A DNA stretch of 14,535 nt, taken from the NCBI GenBank assembly GCA_934871445.1, contig CAKXBD010000040.1:1-14535 (forward strand). Direction: 5' to 3'. Under the pieces are notes generated by a model, which had not been told where the DNA came from, ran no database searches, and worked only from the letters and a program-made list of their open reading frames with translations. Position numbers and translations under genes: made by a program. The DNA comes from an uncultured bacterium (GTDB taxonomy: Bacteria; Bacillota; Clostridia; Christensenellales; Borkfalkiaceae). Positions 8,691 through 14,535 of the stretch are shown piece after piece (position 1 is the stretch's first letter; the number at the start of each line of letters is the position of its first letter).

Positions 8691-8695
8691 CTAAA

Positions 8696-10018
8696 ATGAC
8701 AGCGGAAGAATTGATAAAAGATAGTGAAAAAAAACTGAAAGGACAATTTGAAAAAGCGGACGAAATCAGCGAATATAATCAGGAAAAGGTACTGAAATCG
8801 TTTCAGAAAAATCGTGTGGCGCTTCGACATTTCAATCCGTCTACGGGCTACGGTTACGGCGACGAAGGGAGATTTGTTCTCGGCGATGTCTTTGCCGATT
8901 GTTTCGGAGCGGAAGCGGGGATCGTCTCTCCCGCGATGCTTTCGGGTACGCACGCACTTACGGTGGCTCTGTTCGGTATTTTGCGGCCGGGCGACAATGT
9001 TCTCGCGGTCTCGGGAATGCCTTACGATACCATTCGCGGCGTAATTTTCGGGGAAGGAAACGGGTCTTTGAAAGATTTCGGAATTTCTTTCGAAAAGACA
9101 GATTTGACGGAAGCGGGAAAGTTTGACAAACAGAAAATTGCGGAGGATATGAAAAGATTGGGGGAGAGCCTGAAAATGATTTATATTCAGCGTTCCCGCG
9201 GCTATGAACTTCGCGATGCCTTTACGGTAGAGGAAATCGGTGAAATTTGTTCTTATGTGCGTTCTCTGAACTTTGCGGGTTGCATTTTCGTCGATAATTG
9301 TTACGGGGAATTTGTGGAAAAGAAAGAACCTTGCGAAGTCGGCGCGGATGTAGCGGTGGGCTCGCTCATAAAAAATCCGGGCGGAGGATTAGCTCCGACA
9401 GGAGGATATATCGTAGGAAAAAGAGAATATATCGAAAAGATAGGCCGCCGTCTTACGGCGCCGTCTATCGGCAATGAGGTCGGTTCGTATGCTTACGGTT
9501 ATAGGCTTTTCTATCAGGGACTCTTTATGGCGCCGCATACGGTAAATCAAGCGATTAAAGGGGGCTTTCTGATCGGGAAATGTATGGAACGGCTGGGGTA
9601 TGAGAATTTTCCCAAGCTCGATAAAATTCCTTCCGATATTACGCGGGCGATTCGATTCGATACGGCCAAACAGCTCTGCGACTTTATTCAGTCGGTTCAG
9701 GAAGCGTCTCCCGTAGACAGTTTTGTTACTCTCGAGCCTTGGGATATGCCGGGATATGACAGTAAAGTGATTATGGCGGCCGGCTGTTTTGTCGAAGGGG
9801 CTTCGATAGAGCTTTCTGCCGATGCACCCGTAAAAGAGCCTTATACAGCCTATTTTCAAGGTGGACTCACCTATGAGCATTGTAAATATGCGTTGAAAAA
9901 AATGCTGGAAAAACTTCTGTTAAGTCGTCAGAACGAAAATGATACCAACGGATACAGAAAAAGCGGTTCCAAAAGGAACCGCTTTTTCTGTATCTGTATG
10001 AAAACATTTTATAGATAA
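8696..10018 (+). CDS. ynbB: YnbB-like PLP-dependent protein (Met_gamma_lyase / 'aluminium resistance' family), with unusual C-terminal tail
   Basis: This is a fold-type I PLP-dependent enzyme of the PF06838 family, annotated as methionine gamma-lyase-like or C-S lyase; its physiological substrate is not established. Family features include RHFNPSTGYGYGDEGR near the N-terminus, the MLSGTHALTVALFG block, IQRSRGYELR, VDNCYGEFVE (the Asp expected to contact the PLP ring) and GSLIKNPGGGLAPTGGY, in which K226 is the likely PLP lysine. The start at 8696 gives 440 aa; the alternative at 8648 gives 456. B. subtilis ynbB also lies shortly downstream of miaA, which supports the assignment, but hfq, often between them, is absent here. 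Recognisable homology appears to end near residue 410. The last roughly 25-30 residues are encoded across the transcription terminator, as if an earlier stop codon had been lost. Family is confident; catalytic role is inferred. Confidence 0.9.
   Translation: MTAEELIKDSEKKLKGQFEKADEISEYNQEKVLKSFQKNRVALRHFNPSTGYGYGDEGRFVLGDVFADCFGAEAGIVSPAMLSGTHALTVALFGILRPGDNVLAVSGMPYDTIRGVIFGEGNGSLKDFGISFEKTDLTEAGKFDKQKIAEDMKRLGESLKMIYIQRSRGYELRDAFTVEEIGEICSYVRSLNFAGCIFVDNCYGEFVEKKEPCEVGADVAVGSLIKNPGGGLAPTGGYIVGKREYIEKIGRRLTAPSIGNEVGSYAYGYRLFYQGLFMAPHTVNQAIKGGFLIGKCMERLGYENFPKLDKIPSDITRAIRFDTAKQLCDFIQSVQEASPVDSFVTLEPWDMPGYDSKVIMAAGCFVEGASIELSADAPVKEPYTAYFQGGLTYEHCKYALKKMLEKLLLSRQNENDTNGYRKSGSKRNRFFCICMKTFYR
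9951..9994. terminator. Bidirectional intrinsic terminator shared by ynbB (+) and groEL (-)
   Basis: Positions 9951-9970 and 9975-9994 are perfectly complementary over 20 bp around an AAAA loop (9971-9974). The GC-rich core AGCGGTTCC/GGAACCGCT is flanked by an A-run on the left and TTTTT on the right, so either strand yields a stable stem followed by a U-run. It lies between the convergent ynbB and groEL genes, 45 bases past the groEL stop. It overlaps the last codons of the ynbB reading frame, which stops only at 10018. Confidence 0.93.
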
Positions 10019-10038
10019 GGGATAAAGGTTACCTCTTA

Positions 10039-11667
10039 TCAATACATGCCGCCCATATCGCCGCCTGCGGGAGCCGCGGGAGCGGGGGGAGTAGGAATAT
10101 CCGTTACGATGCTTTCCGTCGTAAGGAGAGTAGACGCTACGGAGGCCGCATTTTGCAAAACGGAACGAGTGACCTTGGTGGGGTCGAGGATACCGCTTTC
10201 TACCATATCGCAATACTTGTTGTTGAGAGCATCATAACCGAAATTGGGCTTTCTCGATGCCAAAACTTTGTCTACGATGACGGAACCGTCGAGCCCCGCA
10301 TTCTTGGCAATTTGTCTGATAGGTTCTTCAAGCGCTTTCAGGATAATGGCCGCGCCGGTTTTTTCGTCGCCTTCCAAAGTCGCCACGAGCTTTTTAACTG
10401 TGGGAACAGCCGAAAGGAGAGCGCTTCCGCCGCCGGCAACATAGCCTTCTTCGACAGCCGCTCTGGTAGCGGCGAGGGCATCGTCGATGCGAAGCTTCTT
10501 TTCTTTCATTTCGACTTCCGTCGCCGCGCCTACGCTGATGACAGCTACGCCGCCTGCGAGCTTTGCAAGTCTTTCCTGCAATTTTTCTCTGTCGTAATCG
10601 GATTTTGTTTCTGCGATCTGCGCCTTGATGGAGGCGACTCTCGCCTTGATGTCTTCCGCGTTTCCGGCGCCGTTGATGATAGTGGTATTTTCTTTGTCTA
10701 CCTTAACGGTTGCGGCTCTGCCGAGCATATCGGTCGTGACGTCTTTGAATTCGATACCGAGATCGGAGGAGATGACCTGACCGCCGGTCAGTACGGCAAT
10801 ATCTTGGAGCATTTCTTTTCTTCTGTCGCCGAAACCGGGCGCTTTAACCGCTACGGAATTGAACACACCTTTCAGCTTATTGACGATGAGAGCCGCCAAA
10901 GCGTCGCCCTCCACATCTTCCGCGATAATGAGGAGTCTTGCGCCCTGCTGCGCGAGGGGCTCGATGACGGGAAGGATCTCCTGTAAATTAGAAATCTTTT
11001 TATCGGTGATAAGGATGTAGGGATTGTCGAGAACAGCTTCCATTTTGTCGGTATTTGTAACCATATAAGCGGAAGCATAACCGCGGTCGAACTGCATACC
11101 TTCGACGGTATTGAGCTCAGTGTTCATGGATTTTCCTTCTTCGACGGTAATGACTCCGTCCTTTCCTACAATTTCCATCGCCTTTGCAATCAACGCGCCG
11201 ACTTCTTTATCGCTTGCGGAAATCGAAGCTACCTGCTCGATTGCCTTTTGGCTCTCAACGGATTTAGAGATGCCCTTCAAGTGTTCGACGGTAGCATCGA
11301 CCGCCTTTTCGATACCCTTTTTAAGAATGATGGGATTTGCTCCCGCGGCGAGATTTTTCAGTCCTTCTCTGACGATAGCCTGAGCGAGAACTACGGCGGT
11401 AGTGGTGCCGTCGCCCGCGACGTCGTTCGTCTTTGTAGAAACTTCCTTTACAAGCTGCGCGCCCATATTTTCAAACGGGTCATGAAGCTCGATTTCCTTA
11501 GCGATCGTCACGCCGTCGTTGGTGATGAGGGGAGCGCCAAATTTTTTGTCGAGTACGACGTTTCTGCCTTTGGGGCCGAGGGTAATTTTAACGGTATCAG
11601 CGAGGACGTTTACGCCCGTTTCGAGTGCTTTTCTTGCATCGTCTCCATATTTAATTTGTTTAGCCAT
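10039..11667 (-). CDS. groEL: GroEL, 60-kDa chaperonin
   Basis: GroEL forms the tetradecameric cytosolic chaperonin that folds proteins within a GroES-capped cavity using ATP. The 542-aa sequence is complete, beginning MAKQIKYGDDARKAL. ATP-site motifs include LGPKGRNVVLD (30-40), T-N-D-G at 49-52 and the DGTTT loop at 86-90. The C-terminal equatorial segment has AATRAAVEEGYVAGGG. The C-terminus is Pro/Ala-rich and ends GGDMGGMY, a shortened form of the usual GGM tail. AAGGAG at 11683-11678 lies ten bases ahead of the ATG. The gene is 50 bp downstream of groES with no terminator between, so the two are cotranscribed, and transcription ends at the shared terminator at 9951-9994. Several long open frames on the opposite strand are shadows of its skewed codon use. 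Confidence 0.99.
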   Translation of the reverse strand: MAKQIKYGDDARKALETGVNVLADTVKITLGPKGRNVVLDKKFGAPLITNDGVTIAKEIELHDPFENMGAQLVKEVSTKTNDVAGDGTTTAVVLAQAIVREGLKNLAAGANPIILKKGIEKAVDATVEHLKGISKSVESQKAIEQVASISASDKEVGALIAKAMEIVGKDGVITVEEGKSMNTELNTVEGMQFDRGYASAYMVTNTDKMEAVLDNPYILITDKKISNLQEILPVIEPLAQQGARLLIIAEDVEGDALAALIVNKLKGVFNSVAVKAPGFGDRRKEMLQDIAVLTGGQVISSDLGIEFKDVTTDMLGRAATVKVDKENTTIINGAGNAEDIKARVASIKAQIAETKSDYDREKLQERLAKLAGGVAVISVGAATEVEMKEKKLRIDDALAATRAAVEEGYVAGGGSALLSAVPTVKKLVATLEGDEKTGAAIILKALEEPIRQIAKNAGLDGSVIVDKVLASRKPNFGYDALNNKYCDMVESGILDPTKVTRSVLQNAASVASTLLTTESIVTDIPTPPAPAAPAGGDMGGMY

Positions 11668-11717
11668 GATAATTTATCTCCTTATAACTTATAATCCGAT
11701 GTTTTCGTTTATCAAAA

Positions 11718-12005
11718 TCAGTCTTCGACGACGGCGAGAATATCGCTTTGTTTAATGATCGTAAATTCCTTGCCGTCAACCTTGAATTCCGAGCCCGCAT
11801 ATTTGGAGCACAGCACCTTGTCGCCGACCTTTACTTGCATTTGAATTTCTTTTCCGTCGATAATTCCGCCGGGGCCGACGGCTACGACCACGCAGGTCTG
11901 AGGTTTTTCCTGAGCGGAAGAGGGAAGAAAGAATCCGCTTTTCGTCTTTTCTTCGACGTTTACGCTTTCGACGACAACTTTGTCGAATAAAGGTTTGATA
12001 TTCAT
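11718..12005 (-). CDS. groES: GroES, 10-kDa co-chaperonin
   Basis: GroES is the heptameric lid of the GroEL chamber. The 95-aa length is standard. The N-terminus MNIKPLFDKVVVE, the mobile-loop region KTKSGFFLPSSAQEKPQ (about 22-38) with its hydrophobic GroEL-contact tripeptide, and the VGDKVLCSKYAGSEF segment are typical. Most homologues have a Gly-Ile-x-Leu/Val-Pro type loop; here it reads SGFFLP, so the contact residues are F-F-L. GGAGG at 12020-12016 is ten bases before the ATG. A promoter lies at 12071-12098, and groEL follows after 50 bp. No CIRCE or CtsR operator is visible upstream. Confidence 0.98.
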   Translation of the reverse strand: MNIKPLFDKVVVESVNVEEKTKSGFFLPSSAQEKPQTCVVVAVGPGGIIDGKEIQMQVKVGDKVLCSKYAGSEFKVDGKEFTIIKQSDILAVVED

Positions 12006-12013
12006 AACGATTA

Positions 12014-12050
12014 AGCCTCCGAATGTTTTTTGCCCGCTTTGTAGAGGGCT
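12014..12050 (-). promoter_or_regulatory. Possible two-state leader structure hiding the groES ribosome binding site
   Basis: On the minus-strand transcript, AGCC(C)UCU (12050-12043) can pair with GGAGGCU (12020-12014), covering the whole Shine-Dalgarno with seven pairs and one bulged C. The same GCCC (12049-12046) can instead pair with GGGC (12035-12032), which would leave the Shine-Dalgarno free. The pairing was found by eye; energies were not calculated, and short complementarities of this kind can arise by chance. Confidence 0.3.
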
Positions 12051-12070
12051 GTAATTTTTTTACCGTTATT

Positions 12071-12098
12071 ATTATAAACACTTCGGGCGGGGACTCAA
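12071..12098 (-). promoter_or_regulatory. Promoter of groES-groEL
   Basis: Read on the minus strand, TTGAGT (12098-12093) and TATAAT (12076-12071) are separated by 16 bp. The start point would be near 12064, leaving a leader of about 60 nt. The spacer is unusually GC-rich (CCCCGCCC) compared with its AT-rich surroundings. No CIRCE repeat (TTAGCACTC-N9-GAGTGCTAA) and no CtsR heptad pair is seen around it. Confidence 0.7.
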
Positions 12099-12170
12099 AC
12101 AGAAAAAATAAATATTCTATGAAAAATTTTCCTTTATGGGTTTCGGAGGGAGATTTTTTCGGATAAAGAA

Positions 12171-12199
12171 TTGCAATTTTTTGAAAAATATGCTACAAT
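12171..12199 (+). promoter_or_regulatory. Sigma-A promoter with extended -10 for the dCMP deaminase operon
   Basis: TTGCAA (12171-12176) and TACAAT (12194-12199) are 17 bp apart, and TGC directly before the -10 box gives an extended -10. Transcription would start near 12206. This rules out the upstream in-frame ATGs at 12136 and 12190 as normal starts and supports the ATG at 12232. The 70 bp between this promoter and the divergent groES promoter hold nothing I recognise. Confidence 0.75.
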
Positions 12200-12231
12200 A
12201 TACGAAACTTACGAAAGGAGAGGCCGTTTTT

Positions 12232-12705
12232 ATGGAAAAGGTGGATAAATGGGACAAGCGTTTTATGGAATTGACGGAGACGGTTGCCGGTTGGTCCAGT
12301 TGTTTTCAGGAAAACCGTCATGTCGGTGCGATTATCGTCAAAGATAAAAGAGTGATGACGACCGGGTACAACGGTGCGCCAGCGGGAGTAAAAAGCTGTG
12401 AAGAAAAAGGCGAGTGCCTCAGGCGGAAACTGAATATTCCCAGCGGAACAAAACAGGAAATCTGTTTTGCCGTTCATGCGGAGCAGAACGCTATCATTCA
12501 AGCCGCAAAATACGGAATCAACGTCAACGGAGCGACGTTGTATTGTACGCATCAGCCTTGTGTGATCTGTGCAAAAATGATTATCAACGCGGGAATTTCG
12601 CGAGTGGTATATAAGGACGGATATCCCGACGATTTTTCCTTGAAACTTTTTGAAGAAGCGGGAGTCAAAGTAGAAAAATATCTCGTAAACGACGAGAAGA
12701 AATAA
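12232..12705 (+). CDS. dCMP deaminase (zinc-dependent cytidine/deoxycytidylate deaminase family)
   Basis: The enzyme deaminates dCMP to dUMP, the substrate of thymidylate synthase. The 157-aa protein begins MEKVDKWDKRFMEL. The zinc site is H82-A-E84 (HAEQN, with E84 the proton shuttle) and P109-C110-x2-C113. The TTGYNGAPAG motif and the insert with SCEEKGECLRRKLNIPSG are typical of dCMP deaminases, including ComEB and phage enzymes, and argue against tRNA adenosine deaminase or riboflavin RibD. GAAAGGAGAGG at 12213-12223 precedes the ATG. A longer frame from 12136 exists, but its first 32 residues overlap the promoter and do not look like the family. The downstream cyclophilin gene begins 28 bp later, so the two probably form an operon. 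Confidence 0.93.
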   Translation: MEKVDKWDKRFMELTETVAGWSSCFQENRHVGAIIVKDKRVMTTGYNGAPAGVKSCEEKGECLRRKLNIPSGTKQEICFAVHAEQNAIIQAAKYGINVNGATLYCTHQPCVICAKMIINAGISRVVYKDGYPDDFSLKLFEEAGVKVEKYLVNDEKK

Positions 12706-12733
12706 AACGGAAGAGACAAATAAGGAGAACTGT

Positions 12734-13252
12734 ATGAACCCTATCGTAACATTTACAATGCAGAACGGCAAAGTATTCAAAGCGGAATTATATCCGGAAA
12801 AAGCGCCGAATACGGTCAATAATTTTCTTTCTCTAGCGAAGAAAGGATTTTTCGACGGATTGATTTTTCATCGTGTTATTTCGGGCTTTATGATTCAGGG
12901 CGGAGATCCCAAAGGAACGGGAACCGGCGGGCCGGGTTATCATATCAAGGGCGAATTTTCCCATAACGGTTTTAAGACAAACGATATTTCTCATAAGCGC
13001 GGTGTTTTGTCGATGGCGCGGGCTCAGATGCCCGATTCGGCAGGGTCACAGTTTTTTGTCATGCACGCCGACGCGGATTATCTCGACGGAGAGTATGCGG
13101 CATTCGGAAAAGTGATCGAAGGAATGGAGACGGTAGATGAAATTGCTTCGGTGAAAACGGATTGGAACGATCGCCCCTTCGAAGAACAAAAAATAAAAAG
13201 CGTGACAGCGGAAACTTTCGGAGTAGAATATCCTCAGCCCGAAAAAGTGTAA
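12734..13252 (+). CDS. Cyclophilin-type peptidyl-prolyl cis-trans isomerase
   Basis: The protein catalyses cis-trans isomerisation of peptide bonds preceding proline. It is 172 aa with no signal peptide or lipobox, so it is probably cytoplasmic. Core residues are F45-H-R47 (R47 matches Arg55 of human cyclophilin A), F52-M53-x-Q55 in the GFMIQGGDP motif, GVLSMAR (90-96), and SQFFV with Q106 and F108. The residues corresponding to Trp121 and His126 of human cyclophilin A appear to be Y116 and Y121, as in many bacterial members. The C-terminal extension of about 25 residues ends YPQPEKV. AGGAG at 12723-12727 sits six bases before the ATG. It follows the dCMP deaminase closely, with no obvious functional link. 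No terminator is seen after it, so readthrough towards purB is possible. Confidence 0.95.
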   Translation: MNPIVTFTMQNGKVFKAELYPEKAPNTVNNFLSLAKKGFFDGLIFHRVISGFMIQGGDPKGTGTGGPGYHIKGEFSHNGFKTNDISHKRGVLSMARAQMPDSAGSQFFVMHADADYLDGEYAAFGKVIEGMETVDEIASVKTDWNDRPFEEQKIKSVTAETFGVEYPQPEKV

Positions 13253-13337
13253 TTTGAAAGAATTTCCGAATAATACCTTTTATAACGCAAGAAGCAATAT
13301 TGATATAAAATTGTAGAATGATAATACAGGAGACACT

Positions 13338-14535
13338 ATGACGGATTATTCTATTTACCAAAATCCTCTTTGTACGAGATATGCAAGCAAGGAGATGCAA
13401 CAAGCATTTTCCGACGAAAAACGCTTCAAACTTTGGAGAAAACTTTGGATTGCGTTGGCGGAATCGGAAATGGAACTCGGGCTGAATATTACGCCCGAAC
13501 AAGTCGCCGAATTAAAAAAATATGCCGACGACATCGATTACGAAACCGCTGAACGTTATGAGAGAGAGGTTCGCCATGACGTTATGGCGCACGTAAAGGC
13601 ATACGGAGCGCAGGCAAAGAGCGCGATGCCTATTATTCATCTCGGCGCGACGAGCTGTTTTGTCAATTGCAATTCGGAGATCATCATGATTGACGAGGCG
13701 CTGAATATTATCCAAAAAAAGCTCGTCAATGTAATGGATAAATTAAAAAATTTTGCCTTAAAATATAAAGATTTGCCGACGCTTGGCTTTACGCACCTCC
13801 AACCCGCTCAGCTGACGACGGTCGGTAAACGGGCGACGCTTTGGCTCCAAGATCTTGAAATGGATTATGAAAATCTCATGAATCTGAAAGCGCACGTTAA
13901 ACTGCGCGGCGTAAAGGGAACCACGGGAACTCAGGCGAGTTTTTTGGAACTCTTTGACGGAGATGAAGAAAAAGTGCGGCTTCTCGAAAAGAAAGTCGTC
14001 GAAAAAATGGGCTATGCAAAGGTTTACGGCGTAACCGGGCAAACTTATCCCAGAAAATTTGATTATAATGTGTTGTGCGTCCTTTCCCAGATAGCTCAAA
14101 GCGCTTATAAATTTTCAAACGATATCCGCATTTTGCAGAATATGAAAGAAATCGAAGAACCCTTCGAAAAAAATCAAATAGGTTCTTCCGCCATGGCTTA
14201 TAAGAGAAATCCCATGCGTTGCGAAAGAATCGGTTCTCTCGCAAGATATGTGGTAGCGCTTCCTCTGAACAGTGCGATTACTTCTTCCACGCAATGGTTT
14301 GAAAGGACACTTGACGATTCAGCCAATCGCCGTATCGTGAACGCACAGGCGTTCCTTTCCGTGGACGCGATTCTCAACATCTACATGAACGTAGCGGAAA
14401 ATCTCGTGGTTTACGATAAGGTCATCGAAAAACATATCAAAGCGGAATTGCCTTTCATGGCTACGGAAAACATCATGATGGAATGTGTCAAGGCGGGCGG
14501 AAACCGTCAGGAATTACACGAGAGAATCCGTGTTC
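13338..14535 (+). CDS. purB: Adenylosuccinate lyase, C-terminus outside the window
   Basis: PurB cleaves fumarate from SAICAR and from adenylosuccinate in purine synthesis. The frame runs from ATG 13338, with AGGAGA at 13328-13333, to the right edge: 399 codons without a stop, roughly the first five-sixths of an ADSL-type enzyme of about 475 aa. Motifs include the N-terminal YQNPLCTRYASKEM, the THLQPAQ motif with catalytic H153, KGTTGTQASFLELFDGD, and the fumarate-lyase signature GSSAMAYKRNP (282-292), whose flexible serine is the catalytic base. The KGTTGTQASFL block and early sequence place it with the human-ADSL-like type rather than the shorter Bacillus-type PurB. An 85-bp AT-rich gap separates it from the cyclophilin; several -10-like hexamers (TATAAC, TATAAA, GATAAT) occur there, but none has a properly spaced -35. 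Confidence 0.95.
   Translation, partial: MTDYSIYQNPLCTRYASKEMQQAFSDEKRFKLWRKLWIALAESEMELGLNITPEQVAELKKYADDIDYETAERYEREVRHDVMAHVKAYGAQAKSAMPIIHLGATSCFVNCNSEIIMIDEALNIIQKKLVNVMDKLKNFALKYKDLPTLGFTHLQPAQLTTVGKRATLWLQDLEMDYENLMNLKAHVKLRGVKGTTGTQASFLELFDGDEEKVRLLEKKVVEKMGYAKVYGVTGQTYPRKFDYNVLCVLSQIAQSAYKFSNDIRILQNMKEIEEPFEKNQIGSSAMAYKRNPMRCERIGSLARYVVALPLNSAITSSTQWFERTLDDSANRRIVNAQAFLSVDAILNIYMNVAENLVVYDKVIEKHIKAELPFMATENIMMECVKAGGNRQELHERIRV

Noticed and set aside
10021..10040. GATAA...TTATC inverted repeat at the groEL stop.
   Set aside because: Only five A-T-rich pairs around a ten-base loop; the strong terminator at 9951-9994 already explains transcript ending.
10153..10986. A 277-codon open frame on the plus strand opposite groEL.
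   Set aside because: It lies wholly inside groEL on the other strand, has no ribosome binding site or known motifs, and reflects groEL codon bias. The same applies to the open frames opposite miaB, mutS and mutL and to those at 277-789 and 1213-1611 opposite the PBP gene.
12136..12231. An N-terminal extension of the dCMP deaminase by 32 codons.
   Set aside because: It overlaps the extended -10 promoter and would start upstream of the predicted transcription start; the sequence does not resemble the family.
13253..13337. A dedicated purB promoter or a riboswitch ahead of purB.
   Set aside because: Several -10-like hexamers occur, but none is paired with a -35 at proper spacing, and 85 bases are too few and too unstructured for a purine riboswitch plus expression platform.
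1..14535. A mobile element, defence island, toxin-antitoxin pair or other accessory system.
   Set aside because: Every coding stretch is accounted for by core genes in a conserved order; no transposase, integrase, phage, nuclease-defence or repeat-array signal was seen.

Overview
The window is a chromosomal housekeeping segment of a low-to-mid GC Gram-positive-type bacterium, most likely a member of the Clostridia (Firmicutes/Bacillota). The reasons are the order miaB-mutS-mutL-miaA followed by a YnbB-type PLP enzyme, a MutL that carries the metal-dependent endonuclease domain (so no MutH is expected), a small clostridial-style class A penicillin-binding protein, and ADSL-type adenylosuccinate lyase. 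A gut or uncultured clostridial lineage is possible, but the sequence alone does not settle the family.

Layout: (1) 1-1602, minus strand: a class A penicillin-binding protein cut by the left edge. (2) A 119-bp divergent gap with a good sigma-A promoter facing right. (3) 1722-10018, plus strand: miaB, mutS, mutL, miaA and a YnbB/Met_gamma_lyase-family gene. The first four are tightly packed (31 bp, 1 bp and a 1-base stop/start overlap). A long perfect dyad separates miaA from ynbB. (4) A strong two-way intrinsic terminator at about 9951-9994, which lies inside the 3' end of the ynbB reading frame. (5) 10039-12005, minus strand: groES-groEL, transcribed towards the terminator from a sigma-A-like promoter at 12071-12098. 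(6) 12232-13252, plus strand: a dCMP deaminase and a cyclophilin-type peptidyl-prolyl isomerase, driven by an extended -10 promoter. (7) 13338 to the right edge: purB, lacking its C-terminus. No intergenic stretch exceeds 300 bp. I see no tRNA, rRNA, CRISPR array, insertion sequence or prophage gene.

Functionally, MutS and MutL form the mismatch-repair core. MiaA (prenylation of A37) and MiaB (methylthiolation of the same base) perform consecutive steps on tRNAs reading UNN codons, and the four genes look like one transcript. GroES/GroEL form the chaperonin. dCMP deaminase feeds dUMP to thymidylate synthesis and PurB acts in purine synthesis, so the right side has a nucleotide-metabolism flavour.

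I did not find a novel multi-gene system; the protein content is ordinary. The points worth a second look are regulatory or structural: a possible two-state leader RNA that could hide the groES ribosome binding site, groESL without a visible CIRCE operator, the miaA-ynbB dyad, and a ynbB reading frame that runs through its own terminator.
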